Shown here: piece by piece, positions 53,677 through 61,351 of the stretch
Layout of the letters: each line of letters begins with the position of its first letter
How positions within the stretch are numbered: the stretch's first letter is position 1
Assembly (NCBI RefSeq): GCF_001668725.1
Contig: NZ_LZKL01000111.1
Span: 62,001-126,000 of the forward strand
Reading direction: 5' to 3'
Source of the DNA: Mycobacterium sp. E787
Lineage (GTDB): Bacteria > Actinomycetota > Actinomycetes > Mycobacteriales > Mycobacteriaceae
DNA: 64,000 nt
Made by a program: the position numbers and the translations under genes
The notes under the pieces: generated by a model
The model's database searches: none
Seen by the model: only the letters and a program-made list of their open reading frames with translations
Told to the model about the DNA's origin: nothing

Positions 53677-55869
53677 CTATCCGCGGGCGAGCGCGCGCTC
53701 GGCCAGCGCCCCGATCACCGGTGCCAGAAGGCGTGCATACTCGGTCGTCAAGTGAACGTTGTCGAAGTAGACGAGGTTGTTTCCGACGATCACCGGGCAG
53801 CGGTCGGCGGTGCAGAACAGTTCGGTGAGGTCGGCGTATTGCCCGCCCCCGGCCTTGGTGGCGGCGGCCTCGGCGGCGATGCCGGATTCGTTCACCGCTG
53901 CCGACCTCGACGGCGCGCAGGCCGTTGCATCGTCGAGGTGGCCGGACAGGCAGACCGGCACCGATGAGAGCGGATTGGGGACCGGGCCGAGCACCAGCAC
54001 CTGCGCACCGGTACCGCGGAGCTGCTGCACCAGGTGGGTCAGGCCGTCGAGCCAGGCCGCGTCGTATGACGTGAAACCAGGCTGGTAGCCGCGCCCGATA
54101 CCGTACCCGCGGAACATGCTCACCACGACCAGCCGTGGGCGCTCGGCGGTCAACCGGGCGAGGATCTGAGCGCGCCACTGCTCGCAAAAGGCGTTGGACA
54201 CCGCGCGCTTGACGGCGTCGGTGATGGGCAGGTTCATCGGTGCGCAGCCGCCCTTACCCAGCGTCTCCAGCCGCCAGTGCTGCTGCGACGCGACTTGCTG
54301 GAGCGCTGGACTCCACATCGTGGCGTGCGAGTCGCCGAGCAGCGCCACCGTCGTCGTCGAGGCGGTGTCGCCGGATGCGCATTCGGGCTGCCCCACTTCG
54401 GTGAGATTGCGCAGGCAGCCATTGAGAAACACGGCCCTGAATTCAGATCCCGCGTCGGCAAGTGGGGGATTCAGGTTGGAGGGTACGGCTTTGAGGTCGC
54501 TGGACGCGGTGACCGCGGCGTGCACTTGGGCGAACGCTTGGCGGACTGCGGTGTCGTAGGCGTCGATGCTCGAGCCCGCGGGGGGAGGTGTCGCGGTGAT
54601 GGCCAGCGTGGCGGTGGCCGGGCCGCGGCCGACGGGGACGGGCATCCACGCCAGGAGCGCCACGCCGACGGCGACGGCGGTGGCGGTGGCGGTGGCGCCG
54701 AGGGCGAGGCTGGCCAGGGCTGATCTGCGGATCGGCGCGGCGAATCGCAGCGGGTTTTCCAGGTAGCGCAGGGTGAGCACGGCCAGCCCGCCGGAGACCA
54801 GGGCTGCTGCCAACCTGCCGGGCAGCCCGAGTGGGTGGCCCAGCAGCGCGGGTGTCAGGACCAGCACCGGCCAGTGCCACAGGTACCAGGAGTAGGACAC
54901 CCGGCCGATCGCCTGCATTTGCGGTACCGCCAGGACGCGGGCACATCCTCGAGTGGCTGCGGCGCAGCCGGCGCCGATCACCAGCACGGCGCCCAGCGTG
55001 GGCAGCAGCGCGGCGATGCCTGGATACAGGGTGGCCGGGCCCAGCCAGGTGCAGGCCAGCAGGATGAGAGCCAGCCCCGTCCATCCGGTGATCGCGGCAG
55101 CGCGGGGTGGCAGTCGGCGCCACCGGCCGGCCGTCAGAGCCACCAGGCCGCCGGCCGCCAATTGCCAGGCCCGCGTGGGCAGCGAAAAGAACGCGACGGC
55201 CGGGACCACGTAGGTGACCGCGAGCGACAGCGCGAACGACAGAATTCCGACCAGCAGCAGCACCGCGAGGTAGGGCTTCTTCGAGGAGGTGGCATCGGTC
55301 TTGCCGCGTCGCCGCACGAGCCGGATGAGCAACGCCGTCCCGAGGATCATCGCCGGCCACACCAGGTAGAACTGCTCCTCGACGCCCAACGACCAATAGT
55401 GCAGGTACGGCGACGTCGCCGTCGACCCGGCGAAGTAGTCGACTTGTTGATGAATGAATTGGTAGTTGCTCACATACAGCGCGCTGGCGATGCCGTCGCC
55501 AAGGACGATTCGGGCCTGCAGCGGCGGCAGCAGCACAACCGAGGCGATCGCGGTGATCACCCCGACCGCGGCCGACGCGGGCAGCAGTCGGCGGGCCCGC
55601 GCCCCATAGAAGTTGCGCAGCCGCACGGTGCCGCTGGTGTTCGCTTCGCGCCACAGCAGGCCGGTGATCAGGAAGCCGGAGATGACGAAGAAGACGTCCA
55701 CGCCCACGAACCCGCCGCCCAACCCCGGGACCTCGGCGTGAAACAAGACGACGGCGACCACCGCCACGGCGCGCAAGCCCTCGATATCCGGGCGAAACCC
55801 AACCTTCGTCGGGCGCCGATCCTGCACCCGCTCGGTGGGGGCAACGCTGTCGGCCTGGGTCAAGGTCAC
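53677..55869 (-). CDS. OafA-like membrane acyltransferase 4 with SGNH domain
   Basis: This 730-residue paralogue with GTG start keeps all key motifs: R-P-D-I-E-G-L-R-A-V, V-L-F-H, G-V-D-V-F-F-V-I-S-G-F, about ten membrane segments, L-G-D-S-H near 510 and D-N-V-H near 706. It is first in a minus-strand run that continues with condensation-type acyltransferase 2, the 4-epimerase and acyltransferase 3. Several acyltransferases of different copies suggest multiple O-acyl positions on the product. Confidence 0.88.
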   Translation of the reverse strand: MTLTQADSVAPTERVQDRRPTKVGFRPDIEGLRAVAVVAVVLFHAEVPGLGGGFVGVDVFFVISGFLITGLLWREANTSGTVRLRNFYGARARRLLPASAAVGVITAIASVVLLPPLQARIVLGDGIASALYVSNYQFIHQQVDYFAGSTATSPYLHYWSLGVEEQFYLVWPAMILGTALLIRLVRRRGKTDATSSKKPYLAVLLLVGILSFALSLAVTYVVPAVAFFSLPTRAWQLAAGGLVALTAGRWRRLPPRAAAITGWTGLALILLACTWLGPATLYPGIAALLPTLGAVLVIGAGCAAATRGCARVLAVPQMQAIGRVSYSWYLWHWPVLVLTPALLGHPLGLPGRLAAALVSGGLAVLTLRYLENPLRFAAPIRRSALASLALGATATATAVAVGVALLAWMPVPVGRGPATATLAITATPPPAGSSIDAYDTAVRQAFAQVHAAVTASSDLKAVPSNLNPPLADAGSEFRAVFLNGCLRNLTEVGQPECASGDTASTTTVALLGDSHATMWSPALQQVASQQHWRLETLGKGGCAPMNLPITDAVKRAVSNAFCEQWRAQILARLTAERPRLVVVSMFRGYGIGRGYQPGFTSYDAAWLDGLTHLVQQLRGTGAQVLVLGPVPNPLSSVPVCLSGHLDDATACAPSRSAAVNESGIAAEAAATKAGGGQYADLTELFCTADRCPVIVGNNLVYFDNVHLTTEYARLLAPVIGALAERALARG

Positions 55870-55905
55870 CTACCTGGTAAGAGGACGAGCTTCCCGAACC
55901 GGGGG

Positions 55906-55925
55906 ATTATCACACACCTGTTCAA
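55906..55925 (-). promoter_or_regulatory. Putative promoter block of acyltransferase 4
   Basis: The minus strand reads TTGAACAGGTGTGTGATAAT, with GATAAT as -10, ending 37 bases before the GTG start. Confidence 0.5.
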
Positions 55926-56129
55926 CAGATTAGGTATGTTCGCCAATCATCACGTCATCGTTCGTCGGCCCGCGAGACTCCGGACGTTCGGGCTGCCAAA
56001 AACCCGACTGGAGGCGCCCCAGAGGCTCGTTGCGGGCGCCGCGCCAGATCGGTGAGTCAGCGCCGGCGGACCCAGTGCCACGCCAATGCAGTAGTACCAA
56101 TCTGCAGCCGAGATCACGGAGGTGAGCCG

Positions 56130-57266
56130 GTGAACGTAGTCGATAGTCCGACGGTGGGCGCTCTGACGCTGGATCGGACGAGCCTCCACCATCTCTGGAA
56201 AGCGATTCTCGTCGGCGTTGCGTTAGGTGTGGCTACGGCGTGTTACTTCGCGCCTATTCTGCTGGTCGCGCTGGGCGCACTTCTATTGGTGCTGCTGTGC
56301 GCGCGCTTGGTTTATCGGAATCGCGACCGCTTCATCCCCAATCTGTATGCACGGGACATTACGGTTTATGACGACGCATATCGCGCATTCATCGCCCGCA
56401 CGCTTGCGGAGCTGCGGCGGTCCAAGATTTCAGGACACACGCTGCTCTGGGAGGCGTCGCGCCTGCCGAAGCAATGCCCCGAGGATCCCGAGGAGCTGCT
56501 GCTTGATCTGGGCGTCTGGATCGGCTGGTCGACAAGGCTGATATCCGATGCTTCCGGCCGCACGGTATACGGCTTCGACACCTTCGAGGGCCTTGTCGAA
56601 GACTGGCAAGTCGACGACCAGATGGTCTTCAAGCGTGGAACCTTCTCGCTGACGGAACCACTCGCACAGCGTCTGATGCCGGACACCGGCGTAATTTTGC
56701 ATGACGGGATACCAGACACACTCGGTCGGAAAGTGCAGTTCATGCGGGGGAGCACGTACGAGACATTGGCCCCGTTCCTGGCCGAGCGTCCAGCCAGCCC
56801 CGTCAGGCTTTTCCACATGGATTTGGACACCTATGAGAGTTGTCTGCACGCGTTGGAGACATGCAAGGATCGCTTCACCGAGGGATCGATCCTCGTGTTC
56901 GACGAGTATCTGGTCACCAATGGCGAAATGCTTGCTTTCTATGAGTTTCAAGCGCGGTACGGGTTGGAGTGGCGCTATCGCGCGTGGGGGCTCGAGACCT
57001 GGGAGATGAATGTCGAAATGGTCACCTCGCGGTGGCGACGCTGGCTGTACTACTTCGTGTTGATCGCGGTGTATTGGTCGATCGGAAATGGGCAGTACGC
57101 GTGGAATTTATTCGGCAGGCGATTTTGGCGATTTTGGTTGGGCGCACCGATCGGCGACATCCTTTTCATGCTCGGCGCCGCGGGACAGCGGAAGTCGGTC
57201 AGCCTGGAGATCACGGGTCTGGGCCGGCTCGACCCAACCGCCCACCACGCCCAGGACAACGCGTGA
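56130..57266 (+). CDS. Membrane-anchored TylF-like methyltransferase
   Basis: From the GTG at 56130 (GGAGGTG ribosome binding site) the product is 378 residues. Two hydrophobic segments lie at about residues 25-62 and another near 305-328 (W-L-Y-Y-F-V-L-I-A-V-Y-W). The central part has L-D-L-G-V-W-I-G-W-S-T near residue 130, H-M-D-L-D-T-Y-E-S near 230 and V-F-D-E-Y-L near 257, the TylF-type methyltransferase motifs. Membrane segments on both sides of a TylF domain are unusual and suggest action on a membrane-embedded lipid. Followed by another methyltransferase 90 bases on. Confidence 0.8.
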   Translation: MNVVDSPTVGALTLDRTSLHHLWKAILVGVALGVATACYFAPILLVALGALLLVLLCARLVYRNRDRFIPNLYARDITVYDDAYRAFIARTLAELRRSKISGHTLLWEASRLPKQCPEDPEELLLDLGVWIGWSTRLISDASGRTVYGFDTFEGLVEDWQVDDQMVFKRGTFSLTEPLAQRLMPDTGVILHDGIPDTLGRKVQFMRGSTYETLAPFLAERPASPVRLFHMDLDTYESCLHALETCKDRFTEGSILVFDEYLVTNGEMLAFYEFQARYGLEWRYRAWGLETWEMNVEMVTSRWRRWLYYFVLIAVYWSIGNGQYAWNLFGRRFWRFWLGAPIGDILFMLGAAGQRKSVSLEITGLGRLDPTAHHAQDNA

Positions 57267-57357
57267 CCGTGCAGTCGATTCGACCCCCTTCCAATTCAGG
57301 GTTCGCGGCCGGGGCGCACCTCTTGTCAGACACGCGTTTAATCGCAAGGATCGTCGC

Positions 57358-58116
57358 GTGAACTTCAACGACGCTCTGACGATGTTGGTGGACGCCCTAC
57401 CAGGCGCCAACCGAATCAAGGCGGTGCAGCGGGCGCTCGACGGACGGGTGAAGCCCGTTTATCTGGAGATCGGCGTATCGAAGGGCCTTGCATTCCGGCG
57501 GATCACCGCCGACGAGAAAATCGCCGTCGACCCGGAATTCAGGCTCTCGGCGCGCTCCCGCGAACAGGCAGATGCGAAGGCACGCGTCACCCACTACTTC
57601 GAGACGACCAGTGACGACTTCTTCGCGAACCAGGCGGCGTTCCTCGAGCAGCGCCCCATCGACGTCGCCCTGATCGATGGCATGCACACCTACGAGCAGG
57701 TGGTGCGCGACGTCGAGAACACGGTGCGCTACCTGCGGGACGACGGCGTCATTTTCCTGCACGACTGCAATCCCGCGACCGAATTGATCGGCCGTCGCGC
57801 GGAGTCGTGGGCCGACTTTGTCGCACAGCAGAAGGGGCCACTGATCATTGGTTTGTGGAGTGGCGACGTCTGGAAATCGATAGTCCACCTGCGCAGCGTG
57901 CGGGACGACCTGCAGGTCGCGGTGCTGAAGTGCGACACCGGCGTCGGAGTGGTGCGTAAAGGACCTCCAGAGTCACGACTGTCCTACTCGCCCGCTGAGG
58001 TCGAGGCGCTGACGTATGCGGATCTCGCCGCCGATCGCAAGCGGTTGCTGAATTTGAAGCCGGCTCGGTTTCTCGGCCAATTTCTCGGTGAGACCGCCGG
58101 ATCTCCTCGGAAGTAA
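57358..58116 (+). CDS. Class I methyltransferase (Methyltransf_24-like)
   Basis: From the GTG at 57358 (AAGGA ribosome binding site) the product is 252 residues; the frame is open 90 codons upstream over the previous gene and is not used. It has Y-L-E-I-G-V-S-K-G near residue 36, V-A-L-I-D-G-M-H-T-Y-E near 102 and I-F-L-H-D-C-N-P near 128. These fit SAM-dependent O-methyltransferases of the Methyltransf_24/TylF superfamily. Likely sugar methylation. Confidence 0.8.
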   Translation: MNFNDALTMLVDALPGANRIKAVQRALDGRVKPVYLEIGVSKGLAFRRITADEKIAVDPEFRLSARSREQADAKARVTHYFETTSDDFFANQAAFLEQRPIDVALIDGMHTYEQVVRDVENTVRYLRDDGVIFLHDCNPATELIGRRAESWADFVAQQKGPLIIGLWSGDVWKSIVHLRSVRDDLQVAVLKCDTGVGVVRKGPPESRLSYSPAEVEALTYADLAADRKRLLNLKPARFLGQFLGETAGSPRK

Positions 58117-58161
58117 ACGCCCGATGCCTCGACATTTCCCGTGTGTGGCGGGCGACCGGGA

Positions 58162-58167
58162 TATGCT
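58162..58167 (+). promoter_or_regulatory. Putative -10 element (TATGCT) of glycosyltransferase 6
   Basis: TATGCT in the conserved ATATGCTGCC...GGCGGCTGAGCC leader lies 85 bases before the ATG. Confidence 0.45.
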
Positions 58168-58246
58168 GCCGGGCGGCTGAGCCGGCGTTGTGGGGGCTGC
58201 GCTTTCCCCTCGCAGAATGCGCACGGAAAGTGAGGACAAGGCCTCG

Positions 58247-59515
58247 ATGAAATTTGTGCTCGCAAGCTGGGGAAGTCGCGGCGACGTCGAGCCCAACCTC
58301 GCCGTCGGTCGTGAGTTGCACCGCCGGGGGCATGAGGTGCGCATGGCCGTCCCGCCGGACCTCGTCGGGTTCGTGCAGTCGGCGGGGGTTACGGCAGTCG
58401 GCTTCGGGCCGGAGGCGCGATCGATTCTCGACGCGCACCGCGAGTTCTGGACCTGCTTTTTCAGCCACCCATGGAGAATCCGGGATCTGATCGGGTCGCG
58501 ACTCGACATAGCGGGGCGCCTCCTCCAGGGATGGCAGGAGATGGGCACGGCGCTGATGTCGCTGGCGGACGGGGCCGACCTGATATTCACGGGCATCAAT
58601 TTCGAGGACGCTGCCGCCAATGTCGCGGAGTTTTACGACATTCCGCTGGCCACGTTGCATTACTTTCCGCTACGGCCCAACAGCCAGACCCTGCCATTCC
58701 TGCCGGCGCCGTTGGCCCGCTCGGCAGTCAAGGCCTACTGGTGGGTGAATTGGCGTGGGGTGAAGAAGGCCGAGGACGCCCAGCGCCGTGAACTCGGCCT
58801 GCCGAAGGCGACGAGCTCCGCGCCGCGACGGATTACCGAACGGGGATCGCTGGAAATTCAGGCCTACGACGAGGCGTGCTTTCCGGGGTTGGCCGCCGAA
58901 TGGGCGAAATTCGACGGTCAACGTCCGTTTGTCGGCACGCTGACCCTCGGGTTGGCGACGGATGCGGACGAGGAGGTCGCGTCCTGGATTGCCGCAGGGA
59001 CACCGCCGATTTACTTCGGCTTCGGGAGCATCCCCGTCGAGTCCCCGGCAGACACGATCGCCATGATCGGCGCGGCCTGCGCGGAGTTGGGCGAGCGGGC
59101 ATTGATTGGCGCCGCCGGAACCGACTTCAGCAGTGTTCCCCATTCTGACGCCGTCAAGGTGGTGGGCGCGGTGAACTTCTCGACCGTCTTTCCGGCCTGC
59201 CGGGCGCTCGTCCACCACGGCGGCTCGAGCACCACACCCATTGCCATGCGCGCGGGGGTCCCGCAGCTGATCCTGTACTGGGACCTCGTTCACGCGGTCT
59301 ACGGGGGTGCGGTCAAACGGTTGAAAGTTGGCACCGCCCGGCGCTTTTCGAGTGCTAACCGGGAATCGCTGGTGGCGGACCTCCGCACCATTCTCGCCCC
59401 GGAATACGCGACCCGCGCCCGCGAGATCGCCGGCCGGATGACCGAACCCGCTAAAAGCGCCGCGGCCGCCGCGGACCTGCTGGAAGAATTCGCCTGCCTC
59501 AGGCGCGTTGGCTGA
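58247..59515 (+). CDS. GT1-family glycosyltransferase 6 (Rtf/Gtf type), divergent donor site
   Basis: This 422-residue paralogue begins MKFVLASWGSRGDVEPN (the frame is open 19 codons upstream). Acceptor domain and F-G-F-G-S-I-P are normal. The H-H-G-G-A-G-T motif reads H-H-G-G-S-S-T-T-P-I-A-M-R-A-G-V-P, and the D-Q region reads Y-W-D-L-V-H-A-V-Y-G-G-A. Thus both glycine-rich and D-Q donor contacts are changed. It may use a different nucleotide sugar or have lost activity. It is followed 262 bases later by glycosyltransferase 7. Confidence 0.85.
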   Translation: MKFVLASWGSRGDVEPNLAVGRELHRRGHEVRMAVPPDLVGFVQSAGVTAVGFGPEARSILDAHREFWTCFFSHPWRIRDLIGSRLDIAGRLLQGWQEMGTALMSLADGADLIFTGINFEDAAANVAEFYDIPLATLHYFPLRPNSQTLPFLPAPLARSAVKAYWWVNWRGVKKAEDAQRRELGLPKATSSAPRRITERGSLEIQAYDEACFPGLAAEWAKFDGQRPFVGTLTLGLATDADEEVASWIAAGTPPIYFGFGSIPVESPADTIAMIGAACAELGERALIGAAGTDFSSVPHSDAVKVVGAVNFSTVFPACRALVHHGGSSTTPIAMRAGVPQLILYWDLVHAVYGGAVKRLKVGTARRFSSANRESLVADLRTILAPEYATRAREIAGRMTEPAKSAAAAADLLEEFACLRRVG

Positions 59516-59777
59516 TGGCCAGCAGGCGCCGTCGTGGTGATCAACGCCGCCACGTCTGACCGATTACTGCGCTGGGCCCACGTGAGAGGCCTTCGAGGAC
59601 ACGGGCAAATCAGTGCGAGCTGATGCGCTTGTCGAAATGAACGAATACGTAAAGAACGCGAAAATATAGCCCGAAACCCATAGATCTGCCACAGCCCCGT
59701 GGTAACTATGGCCAGATTCATATCTACCGCAGGTCGGGTCGGCACTTGTTGGACCCAACAGGAAGGCCCGGATCCGC

Positions 59778-61016
59778 GTGAAATTTGTGGTGTCAAACTG
59801 GGGAAGCCGTGGCGACATCGAGCCCTGCGTAGCTCTGGGCCGTGAGCTGCACCGCCGCGGGCACCACGTGCGCATCGCCGTCCCGCCCGACCTGGTCGAT
59901 TTCGCCGAGTCGGCCGGGGTTGCGGCGGTCGCATACGGCCTGGATTGGTCGGCCACGATGCAAGCGGTGCGCCCGTTTTGGACTTCGCTTCGGCGCAACC
60001 CCTGGAAGATCCAGGACCTGATCAGGTTCGGGCGCGAAAGTTGGGAGCTGGGCGCCCGGTGCTGGGAGGAGATGAGCACGACGCTGGCGTCGCTGGCGGA
60101 CGGTGCCGACGTACTGATCAGCGGTCAGAGTTTCGAGCCGCTAGTCAGCAACGTCGCGGAGCGTTACGACATCCCGATGGCCACGCTGCATTTCTCCCCG
60201 GCACGACCCCGCCGTCACCACCTCATGGCGCAGCTGCAAGCGTGGGAATATTGGCTACTGACGAAGAAGGTCGAGGGCGCGCAGCGCCGTGCACTGGGCC
60301 TGCCGGAGGCCACGCGCCCCTGGACGCTACGGATCGCTGAACGCGGATCACTCGAAATCCAGGCATACGACGAGGTGTGCTTTCCCGGGTTGGCAGCCGA
60401 ATGGGCGAAGTGGGATGGCCAACGGCCGTTCGTCGGCGCACTGACGCTGCAGTTGGCCACGGATACCGATGACGAGGTCGCGTCCTGGGTTGCCGCCGGA
60501 TCACCGCCGATCTATTTCGGGTTCGGCAGCCCGGCGGTCGCCTCCGCGGCCGACACACTCCGCATGATCGGCGAGGCCTGTGCGCAGTTGGGCGAGCGAG
60601 GGTTGGTCTGCGCCGGCGGGACTGATTTCACCGACCTGCCCCGGTTCGAGCACATCAAGGTGGTGAGCGCGGTGAACCACACCGCCATCTTCCCCGCCTG
60701 CCGGGCGGTCGTTCATCACGGCGGCGCGGGCACCACGGCCGCCGGCCTGCGCGCCGGGTGCCCCACGCTGATCCTCTGGAATCTGCCGGCCCAAGCGCCC
60801 TGGGCGGCCCAGGTCGAACAATTGAAGGTGGGCACCGGGCGGCGCATATCGCACACCAACGAGAAATCGTTGGTCGCCGATCTGCGCACCATTCTCGATC
60901 CGGAGTGCCGTGCCCACGCGCGCGAGCTCGCCACCCGGATGAGCGAACCCCCCAAGAACGCCGTGGCCGCCGCCGACCTCGTCGAGGATTTCGCCCGGCC
61001 CAAGCGCGTCGGCTGA
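59778..61016 (+). CDS. GT1-family glycosyltransferase 7 (Rtf/Gtf type)
   Basis: This 412-residue paralogue begins (GTG) MKFVVSNWGSRGDIEPC. It lacks about ten residues in the linker after the S-P-A-R-P segment (near residue 145) compared with the others. Donor motifs are F-G-F-G-S-P-A, H-H-G-G-A-G-T-T-A-A-G-L-R-A-G-C-P and L-P-A-Q-A-P-W-A-A, so the aspartate of the D-Q pair is alanine. Altered donor specificity is likely. It is the last gene before the mbtH stub and PKS. Confidence 0.87.
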   Translation: MKFVVSNWGSRGDIEPCVALGRELHRRGHHVRIAVPPDLVDFAESAGVAAVAYGLDWSATMQAVRPFWTSLRRNPWKIQDLIRFGRESWELGARCWEEMSTTLASLADGADVLISGQSFEPLVSNVAERYDIPMATLHFSPARPRRHHLMAQLQAWEYWLLTKKVEGAQRRALGLPEATRPWTLRIAERGSLEIQAYDEVCFPGLAAEWAKWDGQRPFVGALTLQLATDTDDEVASWVAAGSPPIYFGFGSPAVASAADTLRMIGEACAQLGERGLVCAGGTDFTDLPRFEHIKVVSAVNHTAIFPACRAVVHHGGAGTTAAGLRAGCPTLILWNLPAQAPWAAQVEQLKVGTGRRISHTNEKSLVADLRTILDPECRAHARELATRMSEPPKNAVAAADLVEDFARPKRVG

Positions 61017-61152
61017 GGCTCCCGATCGAGCCGGTCCCGCCGGGGACCGCAAGCTCTCTTCCGCTCGGGCCGCCAACGGTTATCGCTGCAGCTCAGACGG
61101 CCCGTACTCGACCATTGAGGGAGCGCTTCGCCGGGGCAGCGATCAGCGGTGG

Positions 61153-61198
61153 GCGTGGCAGGCGTCTCACTGACCTATTCGCGTGACAGGCGTCTCAC
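61153..61198. repeat. Direct repeat overlapping a putative promoter
   Basis: Two 18-base copies, GCGTGGCAGGCGTCTCAC (61153-61170) and GCGTGACAGGCGTCTCAC (61181-61198), differ at one base and start 28 bases apart. Each is partly palindromic. GTGACA inside the second copy lies 18 bases before TATGGT (61207-61212), a possible -35/-10 pair for the mbtH stub and PKS. Could be a regulator site. Confidence 0.5.
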
Positions 61199-61258
61199 CC
61201 AGCAAGTATGGTCTAGAACTTGTTATACCTATGTCGAGTAGATGGTCTGGAGACACGG

Positions 61259-61351
61259 TTGAGCACCAATCCCTTCGATGACGGCAGTGGCAGCTTTTTC
61301 GTCGTGTTCAACGACGACAAGCAACCCAAGGGGACGGGGGATCGGAAATGA
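61259..61351 (+). CDS. Truncated MbtH-like peptide (30 codons)
   Basis: A TTG start with GGAG 6 bases upstream gives S-T-N-P-F-D-D-G-S-G-S-F-F-V-V-F-N-D-D-K-Q, then P-K-G-T-G-D-R-K and TGA. The first 22 or so residues follow the MbtH start (N-P-F-D-D-x-x-G-x-F-x-V-L-V-N-D-E-x-Q). The conserved S-L-W-P and W-motifs of the family, needed for binding adenylation domains, are missing. The TGA overlaps the PKS ATG (ATGA). It is best seen as the stub of an mbtH gene, perhaps kept as a translational leader. It is unlikely to act as a normal MbtH. Confidence 0.7.
   Translation: MSTNPFDDGSGSFFVVFNDDKQPKGTGDRK

Noticed and set aside
54443..55654. 403-codon minus-strand frame in another register of acyltransferase 4
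   Set aside because: Same-strand shadow in the wrong register with Arg/Pro/Gly-rich translation. The same effect is seen at 49224-50483 and 45822-46919.
16113..61351. Alternative reading as a lipooligosaccharide or trehalose-polyphleate locus
   Set aside because: Acyltransferases, PE genes and a PKS would also fit those. But the mmpS-mmpL4a-mmpL4b order, Gap, drrABC, Rtf/Gtf-type enzymes, Rmt- and Fmt-like methyltransferases, the 6-deoxytalose-type epimerase and the mbtH stub point more strongly to GPL ancestry.
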